A stretch of 64,000 nt of DNA from Nocardioides salarius. GTDB taxonomy: Bacteria; Actinomycetota; Actinomycetes; Propionibacteriales; Nocardioidaceae. Where the stretch lies: NCBI RefSeq assembly GCF_016907435.1, contig NZ_JAFBBZ010000001.1, forward strand, positions 2,046,001 through 2,110,000. The letters run 5' to 3'. Shown piece after piece: positions 53,695 to 63,116 of this stretch. Position numbers and translations under genes: made by a program. Positions within the stretch are counted from its first letter, which is position 1; each line of letters starts with the position of its first letter. Under the pieces are notes generated by a model. That model saw only the letters and a program-made list of their open reading frames with translations, did no database searches and had not been told where the DNA came from.

Positions 53695-54801
53695 TCAGCC
53701 CATGTCGACGATGGCGGCCACCGGGCCGCCACCCTCGGGGCCCTGGTGGGCCGCGGAGACCGACACGAACACCGCTGGGTCGCCGGTGACAGCGGCGGTC
53801 ACGCCACCGACGCAGGCCTTGATCTGACGGTGCCAGTGCACGTCGGAGTCGTCGAGCATGGCGTTGCGACGTCCACGCACCTCGCCGTCCTGGCTGGCCT
53901 CGCACTTGAGGAACACGTTGACCAGGCGACCGTCGAGGTCAGCGGTGCGCGGACGCTCCGGCAGCTCGAGACCGGCGTCCTTGATGGCGTCCCAGATGCC
54001 GTCCTGGTCGAGGGCGTCGTCCATCACCGAGTGGCCGATGCGGTAGCGGCCGCCGACGCCGCGGACGTTGCCGACCACGACGACCTGCGCCTGGTCGAGC
54101 TCGACGCCCGAGGAGCAGGAGGCCACCGCGGAGTAGAGCTCGCGGCTGTGCATCACGTCGTCGTCGGTGGGCATCTCGATCTCGCCCAGTGCGACGGCGA
54201 TGCCGAGGGCGGTGACGCCGTTCGAGAGGTCCATGGACTCGTGGGTGTGCTCGGTCCACACCGTCTTGCCGCGGCTCTTGGCGTCACGGATGGTGTTGAT
54301 CGTCAGCAGCGGGGTCTTGGTCTGCACGTAGTGCACGTCGGCGGGGTCGGTGATGCCGGCGCGCTCCATGGCGACCTTGACCGCGTCGGCGACCTTCTCG
54401 ATCATCGGGGTGCGCCCGATCTCCTCGGGAAGCAGCTGCTCGCTCATCGCGAAGCCGACCGAGAGCCGCGGCTCGTCGGTCTTCTCGACCTGGTCGTCGG
54501 GCAGGGTCGCGAAGATGGTCGCGTGCGGGCTGATCACGCCGTCGGTGCCGCCCGACCACACGATCGGGATCTCGCGCACGGCCTCGGCCGAACGGGTGCC
54601 CTTGGTCGCGATGACCTCGCGGAAGGCGCGGTCGGCGATGATGCGGGTGTAGTCGTTCACCCCGCCGTTGCCCTCGGTCTTGCCGATGATGGCGATGACT
54701 CGGTCGGCCTCCATCACGCCGTCGTCGATGAGCTTCGCGAGCTCGCTCGCGTCGGCGACGGAGTGGATCGGCACCTTGCGTACTTCGATTGCTGCGGGCA
54801 C
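53695..54801 (-). CDS. Ring-opening amidohydrolase (barbiturase/cyanuric acid hydrolase family)
   Basis: The 368-residue protein from GTG 54,801 (AAGGAAG upstream) has the three repeated domains of this rare family. Their Ser-containing motifs are [15 protein letters not shown] near 90-104, [19 protein letters not shown] near 229-247, and [20 protein letters not shown] with [10 protein letters not shown] at the end. Members hydrolyse the ring of barbiturate to ureidomalonate, or cyanuric acid to carboxybiuret; catalysis uses Ser-Lys pairs. Which substrate is used here cannot be read off with certainty. The neighbours (carbamate kinase, hydantoinase, Mo hydroxylase, amidase) fit pyrimidine breakdown. 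It is last in its direction. Confidence 0.9.
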   Translation of the reverse strand: MPAAIEVRKVPIHSVADASELAKLIDDGVMEADRVIAIIGKTEGNGGVNDYTRIIADRAFREVIATKGTRSAEAVREIPIVWSGGTDGVISPHATIFATLPDDQVEKTDEPRLSVGFAMSEQLLPEEIGRTPMIEKVADAVKVAMERAGITDPADVHYVQTKTPLLTINTIRDAKSRGKTVWTEHTHESMDLSNGVTALGIAVALGEIEMPTDDDVMHSRELYSAVASCSSGVELDQAQVVVVGNVRGVGGRYRIGHSVMDDALDQDGIWDAIKDAGLELPERPRTADLDGRLVNVFLKCEASQDGEVRGRRNAMLDDSDVHWHRQIKACVGGVTAAVTGDPAVFVSVSAAHQGPEGGGPVAAIVDMG

Positions 54802-54818
54802 GTCCGCTTCCTTCCATT

Positions 54819-54883
54819 GGGCTGTTGCTGGGCTGTTGCGGGGTTGGAGCTGGGTTTGAGCTGGGTTGGAGCCGGGTGGAGCT
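54819..54883. repeat. 11-base tandem repeat before the ring-opening hydrolase gene
   Basis: Six units of a GGGYTGKWGCT-like sequence (five of 11 bases, then one of 10) fill the gap between the carbamate kinase stop and the ring-opening hydrolase start. They would lie in the intergenic mRNA. Confidence 0.7.
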
Positions 54884-54893
54884 GGTGGGTGGA

Positions 54894-55844
54894 TCAGCGC
54901 GGGGCGGGAGTGCCCGGCACGACCCGGGTCCCGATGTGCCCCTCGATCGCCTGGGCGATGCGGGACAGCGAGGTGATGATGCCGGTGCCGCCGCCCTGCT
55001 CGGCGAAGCGCGTCACCGCCTCGATCTTCGGGCCCATCGAGCCGGCCGCGAAGCCCTGGTCGCGCGAGATGGCGCGCATCTCGGCCACGCTCACCTCGCC
55101 GATGGGCCGGGCGTGGGGCGTGCCCCAGTCGGTGACCGCGGAGTCGACGTCGGTGGCGATGACCAGGACGTCGGCCGAGGTCTGCCGAGCGATCAGGGAG
55201 GCCGTCAGGTCCTTGTCGATCACGGCCTCGATCCCGGCGAGGGTGCCGTCGCCGCGCCGCACGGTGGGGATGCCGCCGCCGCCGGAGCAGACCACGAGGT
55301 AGCCCTGCGCGAGCAGCGTGTCGGCGGCCGGGCTGTCGAGGCACTCGAGCGGCTCCGGCGAGGCCACCACGCGGCGCCAGCCGCGGTCGGGGACCTCGAC
55401 GAAGTGCTGGCCGTGCTCGATCAGCACCCGGGCCTCGTCCTCGGGGAGGTAGCGCCCGATCGGCTTGGTCGGGGCGGTGAACCCGGGGTCGGCGGCGTCG
55501 ACCAGCGTGCGGGAGACCAGGGCCGCCGAGCGGCGCTCGCTGCCCCGTCGTGCCAGCGCGCCGTCGAGGGCACTGAGCATCAGGGCACCGATGGTGGCCT
55601 GGGTCTGCGCGCCGCACCAGTCCAGCGGCACCGGCGGCACCACGGAGGCCGACAGCTCGTTCTTGAGCAGGAGGTTGCCCACCTGGGGGCCGTTGCCGTG
55701 GGTCAGCAGCACGTCGTGGCCCGCCACGACGAGGTCGGCCACCGGCTCGGCCGCCTCCGCGACCGCACGCGCCTGGTCCTCGGGACGGGCACTGCCGTCG
55801 GAGGAGGTCATGGCGTTGCCACCGAGGGCGATCACGATCCGCAT
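54894..55844 (-). CDS. arcC: Carbamate kinase
   Basis: The 316-residue protein has the amino acid kinase fold: [12 protein letters not shown] at the start, [18 protein letters not shown] near 45-62, [12 protein letters not shown] near 180-191, [13 protein letters not shown] near 203-215, and [13 protein letters not shown] near 265-277. It makes ATP and carbamate from carbamoyl phosphate and ADP, or the reverse. No arginine deiminase genes are near; instead it stands among ring-opening and hydantoinase genes, suggesting recovery of carbamoyl groups from a ureido compound. A TAGGTT box (55,857-55,852) lies seven bases before ATG 55,844. Confidence 0.94.
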   Translation of the reverse strand: MRIVIALGGNAMTSSDGSARPEDQARAVAEAAEPVADLVVAGHDVLLTHGNGPQVGNLLLKNELSASVVPPVPLDWCGAQTQATIGALMLSALDGALARRGSERRSAALVSRTLVDAADPGFTAPTKPIGRYLPEDEARVLIEHGQHFVEVPDRGWRRVVASPEPLECLDSPAADTLLAQGYLVVCSGGGGIPTVRRGDGTLAGIEAVIDKDLTASLIARQTSADVLVIATDVDSAVTDWGTPHARPIGEVSVAEMRAISRDQGFAAGSMGPKIEAVTRFAEQGGGTGIITSLSRIAQAIEGHIGTRVVPGTPAPR

Positions 55845-55914
55845 GGTGTCGAACCTAGGGTCCTCGTCCCGGCTTGGCACGGGCAACATCACCCAACAGC
55901 AGGCCCGGATGTGG

Positions 55915-56730
55915 TCAGGACTTGCCAGGTGCCGAACGCGGGGAGACCAGGTCCCCGAGCTCCCGGGCCAGGGTCTGCTCCAGCGTGGTGCTGCTGTGGC
56001 CCAGCAGTGCCTGCAGGACCAGCCCGCCGGCCGGCAGCCCGTGCCGGTCGTAGTGCTCGAACATCGCACGGAGCCAGGCCCGCTCGTGCTCCGGCGCAGT
56101 CGCGGCGGCCTCCTCCGGCGCCACCCGCAGCACCGGCACCGCCCGGCCCAGGACCGCGCTGGCGGCCTGCGCCACGTCGCGTGCCGAGACCAGCCTCGGT
56201 CCGCCGAGCTCGTAGGTCGCGCCCGTGTGACCGTCGTCGAGCAGCGCCCGGGCCGCCGCCTCGGCGACGTCGTCGAGGTCGGCCAGCCCGAAGAGCCGGT
56301 CGGGGTCGTAGGGCACCCGCACCGCGGGCTCGTCCTCCCGCAGCCCCGGCAGCAGGTTCTGCACGTAGGCGCACGGTTGCAGGATCGTCCAGTCCAGCCC
56401 GCTGCGCCGGACCAGGTCCTCACCCCGGGCCTTGCCCAGGTGGTGCGGCATGGACGGCGCGTACGGCGCCGCGACCGAGTGGTAGACCACGCGCTCCACC
56501 CCGGCCGCCCGCGCCGCCGTCAGGACGTCGCCGACCAGGTCGGGCTCGGCGGGGTGCAGGTTGGGCGCCATGAGGTGCAGCGCCGCGAGCCCGGACAGGG
56601 CCTCCTCGAGGCGCTCGAGGTCCGCGCTGCCCAGGGCCCGGGCCTGGGCGCCGTGGCTCTCGAGGGCGCGGGCGAGCGCCCGGCCGGTCTTGCCGCGACC
56701 GGCCAGGACGCCCACCCGTGGTCGGCTCAC
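55915..56730 (-). CDS. NmrA-like NAD(P)-binding protein (atypical SDR)
   Basis: The 271-residue protein begins with a Rossmann-type segment (RVGVLAGRGKTGRALARAL) and contains VVYHSVAAPYAPSMPHHLGK near 81-100 and TILQPCAYVQNLLPGL near 113-128. This matches NmrA/NAD(P)-binding domain-10 proteins, many of which are redox sensors or reductases. The first half is short for the family. Its GTG start overlaps the hyuB stop in a GTGA junction, so it belongs to the hydantoinase operon. Its function there is unknown. Confidence 0.8.
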   Translation of the reverse strand: MSRPRVGVLAGRGKTGRALARALESHGAQARALGSADLERLEEALSGLAALHLMAPNLHPAEPDLVGDVLTAARAAGVERVVYHSVAAPYAPSMPHHLGKARGEDLVRRSGLDWTILQPCAYVQNLLPGLREDEPAVRVPYDPDRLFGLADLDDVAEAAARALLDDGHTGATYELGGPRLVSARDVAQAASAVLGRAVPVLRVAPEEAAATAPEHERAWLRAMFEHYDRHGLPAGGLVLQALLGHSSTTLEQTLARELGDLVSPRSAPGKS

Positions 56731-58715
56731 AGCCAGTCGACGTCGGCGACCTCGGCGCCACCGCTGAGCTGGGCGTAGCCCGGCCCACGGTGGAAGAAGG
56801 CCTGCTCCGGGCGGTCACCGGCGACCTGGGCACGCCTCTGCTCGGTCGCGGCCGCGTCGAAGTCGAGCGTGTCGTCGTCGAGCGAGCCCGTCAGCACGAC
56901 GCCGTAGTCGGCGAGGGCCGCCTCGGGCGAGACCTTGCGCCACACCACGTCCCGCACGACCATCTCCGGGTCCCGCACCAGCGGGTCGCCCCAGCCGCCG
57001 CCGCCGGTGGTCCGGATCCGGATCACCTCTCCGGCCTTGACGGGCTCGTCGTCGGCGAGCGCCTCGACGACCCGCTCGTTCGGGCCGTCGGGGTCGATGA
57101 CGACCTCGAAGGGCCGGCCGGCCTGGCCGCCCTTGACGCCCCAGCAGGCCAGGATCGACCGGTCGGCGATCGACATGAAGTGGCCGTCCTTGAGCATCCG
57201 GATGTGCTTCTCGTAGCCGAGGCCGCCACGGAACTGGCCGGCGCCGCCGGAGTCCATGGCCAGGCCGAGCTTCTCGACCAGGAACGGGAACCGCGACTCG
57301 GTGAACTCGCTGGGCAGGTTCCGCGAGTCGGGCACCACGTGGATCGTGTCCTCGCCGTCCGCGTAGTAGCGCCCTCCGGAGCCACCCCCGAGGACCTCAC
57401 GCATCAGGTAGGGGCGGCCCTCCATGTCGTCGCCGTACACACCGGTGTAGCGGATCGTCTCCTGGTCGGCGGGCATCCGGCCGTCGACCGCCTTCGCCAC
57501 CACACCGGCCAGCACGCCGAGCAGTCGCAGGATCACGAACGTGCGGGCGTTGGTCGGGGCCGGGAACTCCGGGGTGAGCAGCGTGCCCTTCGGCGGGAAG
57601 CGCATCTCGATCAGGGGGATGATGCCCTCGTTGACGTCGAGCTCGGCCATCCGCTCCGGGGTGTCGGCCAGGTTGCGCAGGATCGGGGCGAGCCACTTCT
57701 TGAGGAAGACGCCGTCCGAGTAGTCACCGCAGTGGTTGATCGGCCCCTTGGCCTGCGGTGACGTGCCGGCGAAGTCGATGACGATCCGCTCGCCCTCGGG
57801 GTCCTCCGCCGGGGTCCTTGTCAGCGTGATGCGCTGCGTGTGCAGCTGCGGCTCGTCGACACCGTCGTGCTCGGCGTAGTCCTCCCAGACCCAGCTGCCG
57901 ACCGGGATCTTGGAGAGGATCTCGCGTCGGTACGTCTGGGTGGTGCGGTCGATGATCGCGTCGAAGCAGGCCTCGACGGTCGCGCGGCCGTAGCGGTCGA
58001 AGAGCTCGCCCAGGCGCTGCGCGCCCATCAGGCAGGCCGAGCACTCGGCGTCGAGGTCGGCGGCCAGCGACTCGGGCATCCGGGAGTTGCGGGTCATGAT
58101 CCGCAGGGCCGAGCGCACCGGGACGCCCTGGTCCCAGAGCTTGATCGGCGGGACCATCAGGCCCTCCTCGAAGACCGAGGTGGCGTGGCTGGGCATCGAC
58201 CCGGGCACCGCGCCGCCGATGTCGTCGTGGTGACCGAAGGCCTGGACGAAGGCGACGACCTCGGGGCCGTCCCCCGAGTCGTGGAAGACCGGCACCGTGA
58301 CGCACAGGTCGGGCAGGTGGCCGATGCCGCCCTCGGACTCGTAGACGTCGTTGTGGAAGAACACGTCGCCGGGACGCATCTCCTCCAGAGGGAAGTCGCG
58401 GGCGATCGGGTGCACCAGCGCGCTGTAGGAACGACCGGTGAGCTTGCGCAGCAGCCGGTCGTGGATGCCGGCCCGGAAGTCGTGGGCGTCACGGATCATG
58501 GGTGAGCGCGAGGTGCGCCCGATGGCGGTCTCGACCTCCATCTCCACCGAGGCCAGGCTGCCCTGCACGATCTCGACGAGCACCGGGTCGGCGGCTGCGC
58601 CAGCGTCGGCGGTCAGGCTGGCGAAGGGGAACTGGGTGGGCGCCTTGGCCGACGGCACCTCCGTGCCGGGCTCGACGGAGTCGGTGGCGGGCTCGGTGGC
58701 GGGGGCGGCGGTCAT
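56727..58715 (-). CDS. hyuB: Hydantoinase B/5-oxoprolinase beta family subunit
   Basis: From ATG 58,715 the protein has 662 residues. Family features: DPVLVEIVQGSLASVEMEVE near 43-62, HPIARDFPLEEMRPGDVFFHNDVY near 110-133, FGHHDDIGG near 162-170, and RTTGGGGWGDPLVRDP near 578-593. It pairs with HyuA to open a hydantoin or oxoproline ring, using ATP in most members. ATG overlaps the hyuA stop (ATGA). The substrate of this pair is not known. It is more distant from classical N-methylhydantoinases in its N-terminal extension of about 40 residues. Confidence 0.92.
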   Translation of the reverse strand: MTAAPATEPATDSVEPGTEVPSAKAPTQFPFASLTADAGAAADPVLVEIVQGSLASVEMEVETAIGRTSRSPMIRDAHDFRAGIHDRLLRKLTGRSYSALVHPIARDFPLEEMRPGDVFFHNDVYESEGGIGHLPDLCVTVPVFHDSGDGPEVVAFVQAFGHHDDIGGAVPGSMPSHATSVFEEGLMVPPIKLWDQGVPVRSALRIMTRNSRMPESLAADLDAECSACLMGAQRLGELFDRYGRATVEACFDAIIDRTTQTYRREILSKIPVGSWVWEDYAEHDGVDEPQLHTQRITLTRTPAEDPEGERIVIDFAGTSPQAKGPINHCGDYSDGVFLKKWLAPILRNLADTPERMAELDVNEGIIPLIEMRFPPKGTLLTPEFPAPTNARTFVILRLLGVLAGVVAKAVDGRMPADQETIRYTGVYGDDMEGRPYLMREVLGGGSGGRYYADGEDTIHVVPDSRNLPSEFTESRFPFLVEKLGLAMDSGGAGQFRGGLGYEKHIRMLKDGHFMSIADRSILACWGVKGGQAGRPFEVVIDPDGPNERVVEALADDEPVKAGEVIRIRTTGGGGWGDPLVRDPEMVVRDVVWRKVSPEAALADYGVVLTGSLDDDTLDFDAAATEQRRAQVAGDRPEQAFFHRGPGYAQLSGGAEVADVDWL

Positions 58716-60850
58716 GCCGTCACGTCCTCTCGGGTCACGATCACGTTGCGGTGGGTGTCGATGCGGGCCACGAAGCCCGGGTGCAGCGGCACGGTGGAGC
58801 CGAACTCCTCGACCACGGCGGGGCCGGCGACCTGCTGGCCCGGGGCCAGGTCGGCGCGCCAGTAGACCGGGGTGTCGACGTACCCGGTGGCCGGCTCGAA
58901 GCAGACCGGTCGACGGCTGACGGGCTCGGGCGTGCCGGGGTCGGCCGCGACCGTCTCGGATGCGATGTCGGGACGCTGGATCGGCCCGATGCCGGAGACC
59001 CGGATGTTCACCCACTCGACCTGCTGGCTGTCGTCGGCGGAGAAGTCGTAGCCGTAGAGGCCGCGGTGCTCGGCGTGGAAGCGACGGGCGACCTCGTCGA
59101 GGGTGCCCTGCTCGACGGGGCCGTCGGGCACGGGCACCCGCACCTCGTAGGCCTGGCCGAAGTAGCGCACGTCGGCGGTGCGCGCGAACCGGTGCTGGTC
59201 GGCGGCGAAGCCCTCCCCGTCCAGGGCGCGGGCGGCCTTGGTGGTGAGCTCGTCGAGGATGCCGGCGACGGTCGCGGCGGGCAGGTCGTCGTGCAGCGCG
59301 ACGTGGGTCTGCACGTAGTCGTTCTTCACGTCGACGGTCAGCAGGCCGAACGCCGAGACGTTGCCGGGGTTGGGCGGCACGAGGACCGTGCGCAGACCGA
59401 GCACGTCCATCAGGCGGCACAGCAGCAGCGAGCCGGAGCCGCCGAAGGTGGTGAGGGTGAAGTCGCGGACGTCGAGGCCGCGCTTGACGGTGATCTGGCG
59501 CAGCGCGTTGGCCTGGTTCCAGGCCGAGATCTCGAGGATGCCGTCGGCGCACTCCTCGGGGGTGATCCCGAGCTTGCCGGCCAGCTCCACGACGCCGGTG
59601 CGGGCGGCGTCGACGTCGAGCGGGATCTCGCCACCGAGCAGGTGGGGAGGGATCCGGCCCAGGGTGACGTGCGCGTCGGTGATGGTGACGTCGGCGCCCC
59701 CCTTGGCATAGCACAGCGGGCCCGGGTCGGCCCCGGCCGAGTGCGGACCGACCTTGAGCGTCCCCTCGGGGGAGAGCCAGGCCACCGAGCCGCCACCGGC
59801 GCCGACCGTGACGACGTCGATCATGGGGATCTTGCTCGGGAAGGCGCCGACGCTGCCCTCGGTCGTCAGGGTGGGCTGGCCGTCGATGACCACGGAGACG
59901 TCGGTGGAGGTGCCGCCGCCGTCGCAGGTGAGGACCTTGTCGAAGCCGGCTACCTGAGCGATGAGCGCGGCGCCGAGGGCGCCGGCCGCGGGGCCGGAGA
60001 GGACGGTGGTGATCGGCTGGTGGACGACCTCCTCGGCCGAGAGCACCCCGCCGTTGGACTTCATCACGTAGAAGGGCACCGCACGGGGGGCTCCGCTCCC
60101 CGTGTCCCCCCCGACGGCGTCGGAGGAGGCGAAGGCGTCCAGCCGGGTCTTGATGTTGGTGACGTAGCGCGAGAGCTTCGGCTTGACCGCGGCGTCGACG
60201 AGCGTGGTCATCGCCCGCTCGTACTCGCGGTACTCCCGCAGCACCTCGGAGGAGACGCTGACGACGGCGTCGGGGTGCTCCTCGCGCAGGATCTGGCGCA
60301 TCCGCTCCTCGTGCGAGGAGTCGGCATAGGCGTGCAGCAGGCAGACCCCGAGGGTGTTCACGCCCCGGTCGCGGAACCAGCGGGCGGCGGCACGTGCGCC
60401 TTCTTCGTCGAAGGGCCGCACCTCCGCGCCGGTGTGGTCCAGCCGGCCGCCGACACCCTTGACCAGGTGGCGGGGGACGATCCGGTCGGGCTTCACCCAG
60501 AAGTAGGAGTTGCCGTAGCCGTCGGGCACCGACTGGCGCGCGATCTCCAGCATGGCCTCGTAGCCCTCGGTGGTGATGAAGCCGAGCTCGTCGACCTTGC
60601 CCTCGAGCAGCTGGTTGGTGGCCACCGTGGTGCCGTGGCTGACCGCGGCGATCGCGTCGCCGTGGTCGGTGGGCAGACCGAGGAGGCCCAGCACCTTCTC
60701 CACGCCGGCCAGGAAGCCGTCGGCCGGGTTGCCCGGCGTCGACGGCGTCTTGGTGGAGACGAGATCGCCGCTCTCCTCGTCGAAGGCCACGACGTCGGTG
60801 AAGGTGCCACCGGTGTCGATGCCGATCCTGATGCGCCGGTCCTGCGTCAC
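58712..60850 (-). CDS. hyuA: Hydantoinase A/5-oxoprolinase alpha family subunit
   Basis: From GTG 60,850, with AGGAG about ten bases upstream, the protein has 712 residues; GTG 60,889 would add 13. The ASKHA ATP-binding motif is IGIDTGGTFTDVVAF near 9-23. SHGTTVATNQLLEGK follows near 70-84, and LTCDGGGTSTDVSV near 300-313. It provides ATP-dependent activation for ring opening of a cyclic amide (hydantoin, N-methylhydantoin, 5-oxoproline or related). It leads the hyuA-hyuB-nmrA operon. An upstream region of 150 bases holds a GATAGT box (60,935-60,930). Confidence 0.93.
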   Translation of the reverse strand: MTQDRRIRIGIDTGGTFTDVVAFDEESGDLVSTKTPSTPGNPADGFLAGVEKVLGLLGLPTDHGDAIAAVSHGTTVATNQLLEGKVDELGFITTEGYEAMLEIARQSVPDGYGNSYFWVKPDRIVPRHLVKGVGGRLDHTGAEVRPFDEEGARAAARWFRDRGVNTLGVCLLHAYADSSHEERMRQILREEHPDAVVSVSSEVLREYREYERAMTTLVDAAVKPKLSRYVTNIKTRLDAFASSDAVGGDTGSGAPRAVPFYVMKSNGGVLSAEEVVHQPITTVLSGPAAGALGAALIAQVAGFDKVLTCDGGGTSTDVSVVIDGQPTLTTEGSVGAFPSKIPMIDVVTVGAGGGSVAWLSPEGTLKVGPHSAGADPGPLCYAKGGADVTITDAHVTLGRIPPHLLGGEIPLDVDAARTGVVELAGKLGITPEECADGILEISAWNQANALRQITVKRGLDVRDFTLTTFGGSGSLLLCRLMDVLGLRTVLVPPNPGNVSAFGLLTVDVKNDYVQTHVALHDDLPAATVAGILDELTTKAARALDGEGFAADQHRFARTADVRYFGQAYEVRVPVPDGPVEQGTLDEVARRFHAEHRGLYGYDFSADDSQQVEWVNIRVSGIGPIQRPDIASETVAADPGTPEPVSRRPVCFEPATGYVDTPVYWRADLAPGQQVAGPAVVEEFGSTVPLHPGFVARIDTHRNVIVTREDVTA

Positions 60851-61000
60851 GGGCCGCTCCTGTCCTGGGGAAAGCTCTTCGCCGTTCACGGGACCATTCC
60901 ATCCAGACCCGCCGAGTTCCGACAGGTCAACTATCGCCGTCGGATCAGGATTTCATTGTCATGATTCGCCAACTGGCCCGCCAGGGTGCCGTTCTGCCTG
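60851..61000. promoter_or_regulatory. Promoter region of the hydantoinase operon
   Basis: The region between the amidase stop and hyuA is less GC-rich than its surroundings. A minus-strand GATAGT (60,935-60,930) is a possible -10, with TGACAA about 20 bases upstream. No clear operator was seen. Confidence 0.35.
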
Positions 61001-62443
61001 TCAACCCTTGCCGAGCCCGGGGCGACGCTCGCCCACGCGGGTGCGCTGCTCGAAGGCATGGGCGATCTCCAGCAGCCGACGCTCACCCGAGTGGGGAGCG
61101 ACGATCTGGATCCCCACGGGCAGACCGTCGGCGGTGAACCCGGCCGGCACCGAGATGGCCGGGCAGCCGGTCACGGTGATCAGGTAGGCCGACCGCATCC
61201 AGTCCAGGTAGGTCTCCTGGGGCCGACCGTTGATCGCCTGCGGGTACTCCTGGTCCGCCGGGAACGGCGGGACCTGGCTGACCGGCATCACCAGCACGTC
61301 GTGGGACTCGAAGAAGGTGCGCATCCGCTCACCGAGCGTGGTGCGCTGCGCGTAGGCCCGGGCCACGTCGGCCCCGCTCAGCGAGGCACCGGCACGGATG
61401 TTGTCGGCCAGGGACGCCTTGAAGTCGTCGGGGTGCGCCGCCAGCAGGTCGCCGAACTTCGCCTGGAAGTGCCAGGCCCGCAGGGTGCGGAAGGTGTCCT
61501 CCGCCTCGCGCAGGTCGGGATGGGCGTCGACGACCGTGCTGCCGGCGTCCTCCAGCTCGGCGACCTGGTCCGCGAGCACGCGGGCGACCTCGTGGTCGAC
61601 CTCGAAGGCTCCCCCCAGGTCGGCGGAGAGCGCCACCCGCAGCCCCGCCAGCGGCGAGCCGTCGGCTCGCCCGAGCGGCTCGGCGAAGACCGCACCCGGG
61701 GTCTCCAGCGCCATCGGCACCCGGGGGGTGGGACCGGCCTGCACCGAGAGGAGCAGCGCCAGGTCCTCCACCGTGCGTGCCATCGGGCCGCTCACCGAGG
61801 TGGTCTCCCAGCCGTTGCGCTGGGGCCACTCGGGCACCCGCCCGAGTCCGGGACGCAGCCCCACCACGTTGTTGAAGGAGGCGGGGTTGCGCAGCGAGCC
61901 GCCCATGTCGCTGCCGTCGGCCAGGGCCACCATGCCGGCGGCGAGCGCGACGGCGGAGCCCCCGCTCGACCCGCCCGCGGAGCGGCCGAGGTCGTAGGGG
62001 TTCAGCGTGGTCCCGAAGACCTTGTTGAAGGTGTGCGAGCCGGCCGCGAACTCGGGCACGTTGCTCTTCGCGACGACCACGGCACCGGCGGCTCGGACCC
62101 GTTCGACGACCAGCTCGTCGGCCTCGGGCACGTGGTCGGCCATCAGCGGCGAGCCGTACGTCGTGCGCCACCCGCCGGTGGCGTGGGTGTCCTTGACCGC
62201 GTAGGGCAGGCCGTGCAGGGCGCCGACCTGCTCGCCCCGCGCCAGGCGCTCGTCGGCGTCCGCCGCCTGCGCCCGGGCCCGGTCGGGGTCGAGGCTGACC
62301 AGCGCGTTGACCTGCGGGTTGACCTCCTCGATCCGGGTCAGGTGCAGCTCGAGGAGCTCACGGGCGGAGATCTCGCGAGCACGCAGGGCCGCGGCCATCT
62401 CGCGAGCGGTGCTGAAGTGGTCGATCCCGCTCACCCCGGTCAC
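61001..62443 (-). CDS. Amidase signature family hydrolase
   Basis: The 480-residue protein has the amidase catalytic set: Lys in YAVKDTHATGG near 81-91, and the Gly/Ser-rich block GRSAGGSSGGSAVALAAGM near 154-172 with both Ser residues of the Ser-cisSer-Lys triad. It cleaves a linear amide. In context a ureido-acid (ureidomalonate or biuret-like product) is a sensible substrate, since ureidomalonase activity is needed after barbiturase. GTG 62,443 lies four bases after the CoxG stop; GTG 62,434 is possible. Confidence 0.92.
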   Translation of the reverse strand: MTGVSGIDHFSTAREMAAALRAREISARELLELHLTRIEEVNPQVNALVSLDPDRARAQAADADERLARGEQVGALHGLPYAVKDTHATGGWRTTYGSPLMADHVPEADELVVERVRAAGAVVVAKSNVPEFAAGSHTFNKVFGTTLNPYDLGRSAGGSSGGSAVALAAGMVALADGSDMGGSLRNPASFNNVVGLRPGLGRVPEWPQRNGWETTSVSGPMARTVEDLALLLSVQAGPTPRVPMALETPGAVFAEPLGRADGSPLAGLRVALSADLGGAFEVDHEVARVLADQVAELEDAGSTVVDAHPDLREAEDTFRTLRAWHFQAKFGDLLAAHPDDFKASLADNIRAGASLSGADVARAYAQRTTLGERMRTFFESHDVLVMPVSQVPPFPADQEYPQAINGRPQETYLDWMRSAYLITVTGCPAISVPAGFTADGLPVGIQIVAPHSGERRLLEIAHAFEQRTRVGERRPGLGKG

Positions 62444-62447
62444 CCGC

Positions 62448-63116
62448 TCAGCCCCGACGACGCGCGGCCAGGGCGCCGGCCACCACGCCGGCGAGCACGA
62501 GGGCGCCACCGACCAGCGCGCCCTGGACGAAGTCGCCCCCGGGCAGCCCGGCGGCACCGCCGCCACCGCCGCGAGGCGGTGCGCTGAAGGTGACTCCCGC
62601 CGCGGGCGCGGCGGCGGCGTCCCCGGAGACGGCCGGCGCTGCCGGGGCACCCCCGGTCACGACCTCCTGGCGCTCGGCTCCGGTGAGCACCCGGTTGATG
62701 GACGAGAAGAACTCACCCGCGAGCCGCTTGCTGACCGAGGACAGCATCCGCTGGCCCACCCCGCCGATCATGCCGCCGACGACGGCCACGGCCTCGTAGG
62801 TCAGCAGGGTCGTGCCCTCACCGGTGTCGGCGAGGGTCACCTTCACGTCCGCGGAGATGGTGCCGGGGGCCCCGGCACCCGCGGCCTTGAGGACCAGCGA
62901 CTCGTGCGGCTGCAGGTCGCGCAGCTCGCAGGTGCCGGTGTAGGTGCCACGGATCGCGGCCACGCCGGCGGTGACCACCATGTCGTACTTGTTCTCGCCG
63001 GTGACCTGCAGCTGCTCGCAGCCGGGGATGGTGCGCACCAGCACGGCCGGGTCGAGGACCGCGTCCCAGGCCTGCTCGACGGGGGCCTCGAGGACGGCTT
63101 CTCCGGAGATTCTCAT
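62448..63116 (-). CDS. CoxG-like SRPBCC protein with C-terminal membrane anchor
   Basis: The 222-residue protein starts with a CoxG/SRPBCC domain (MRISGEAVLEAPVEQAWDAV; PGCEQLQVTGENKYD; about 1-150). An Ala/Pro/Gly linker and a final membrane helix (GALVGGALVLAGVVAGAL) follow. CoxG proteins recruit or help mature molybdenum hydroxylases at the membrane. ATG 63,116 overlaps the stop of the Mo-hydroxylase subunit gene (ATGA), confirming the link. Confidence 0.9.
   Translation of the reverse strand: MRISGEAVLEAPVEQAWDAVLDPAVLVRTIPGCEQLQVTGENKYDMVVTAGVAAIRGTYTGTCELRDLQPHESLVLKAAGAGAPGTISADVKVTLADTGEGTTLLTYEAVAVVGGMIGGVGQRMLSSVSKRLAGEFFSSINRVLTGAERQEVVTGGAPAAPAVSGDAAAAPAAGVTFSAPPRGGGGGAAGLPGGDFVQGALVGGALVLAGVVAGALAARRRG

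Noticed and set aside
54894..55844. Carbamate kinase as part of an arginine deiminase operon
   Set aside because: No arginine deiminase or ornithine carbamoyltransferase gene is adjacent. The neighbours are ring-opening and hydantoinase genes.
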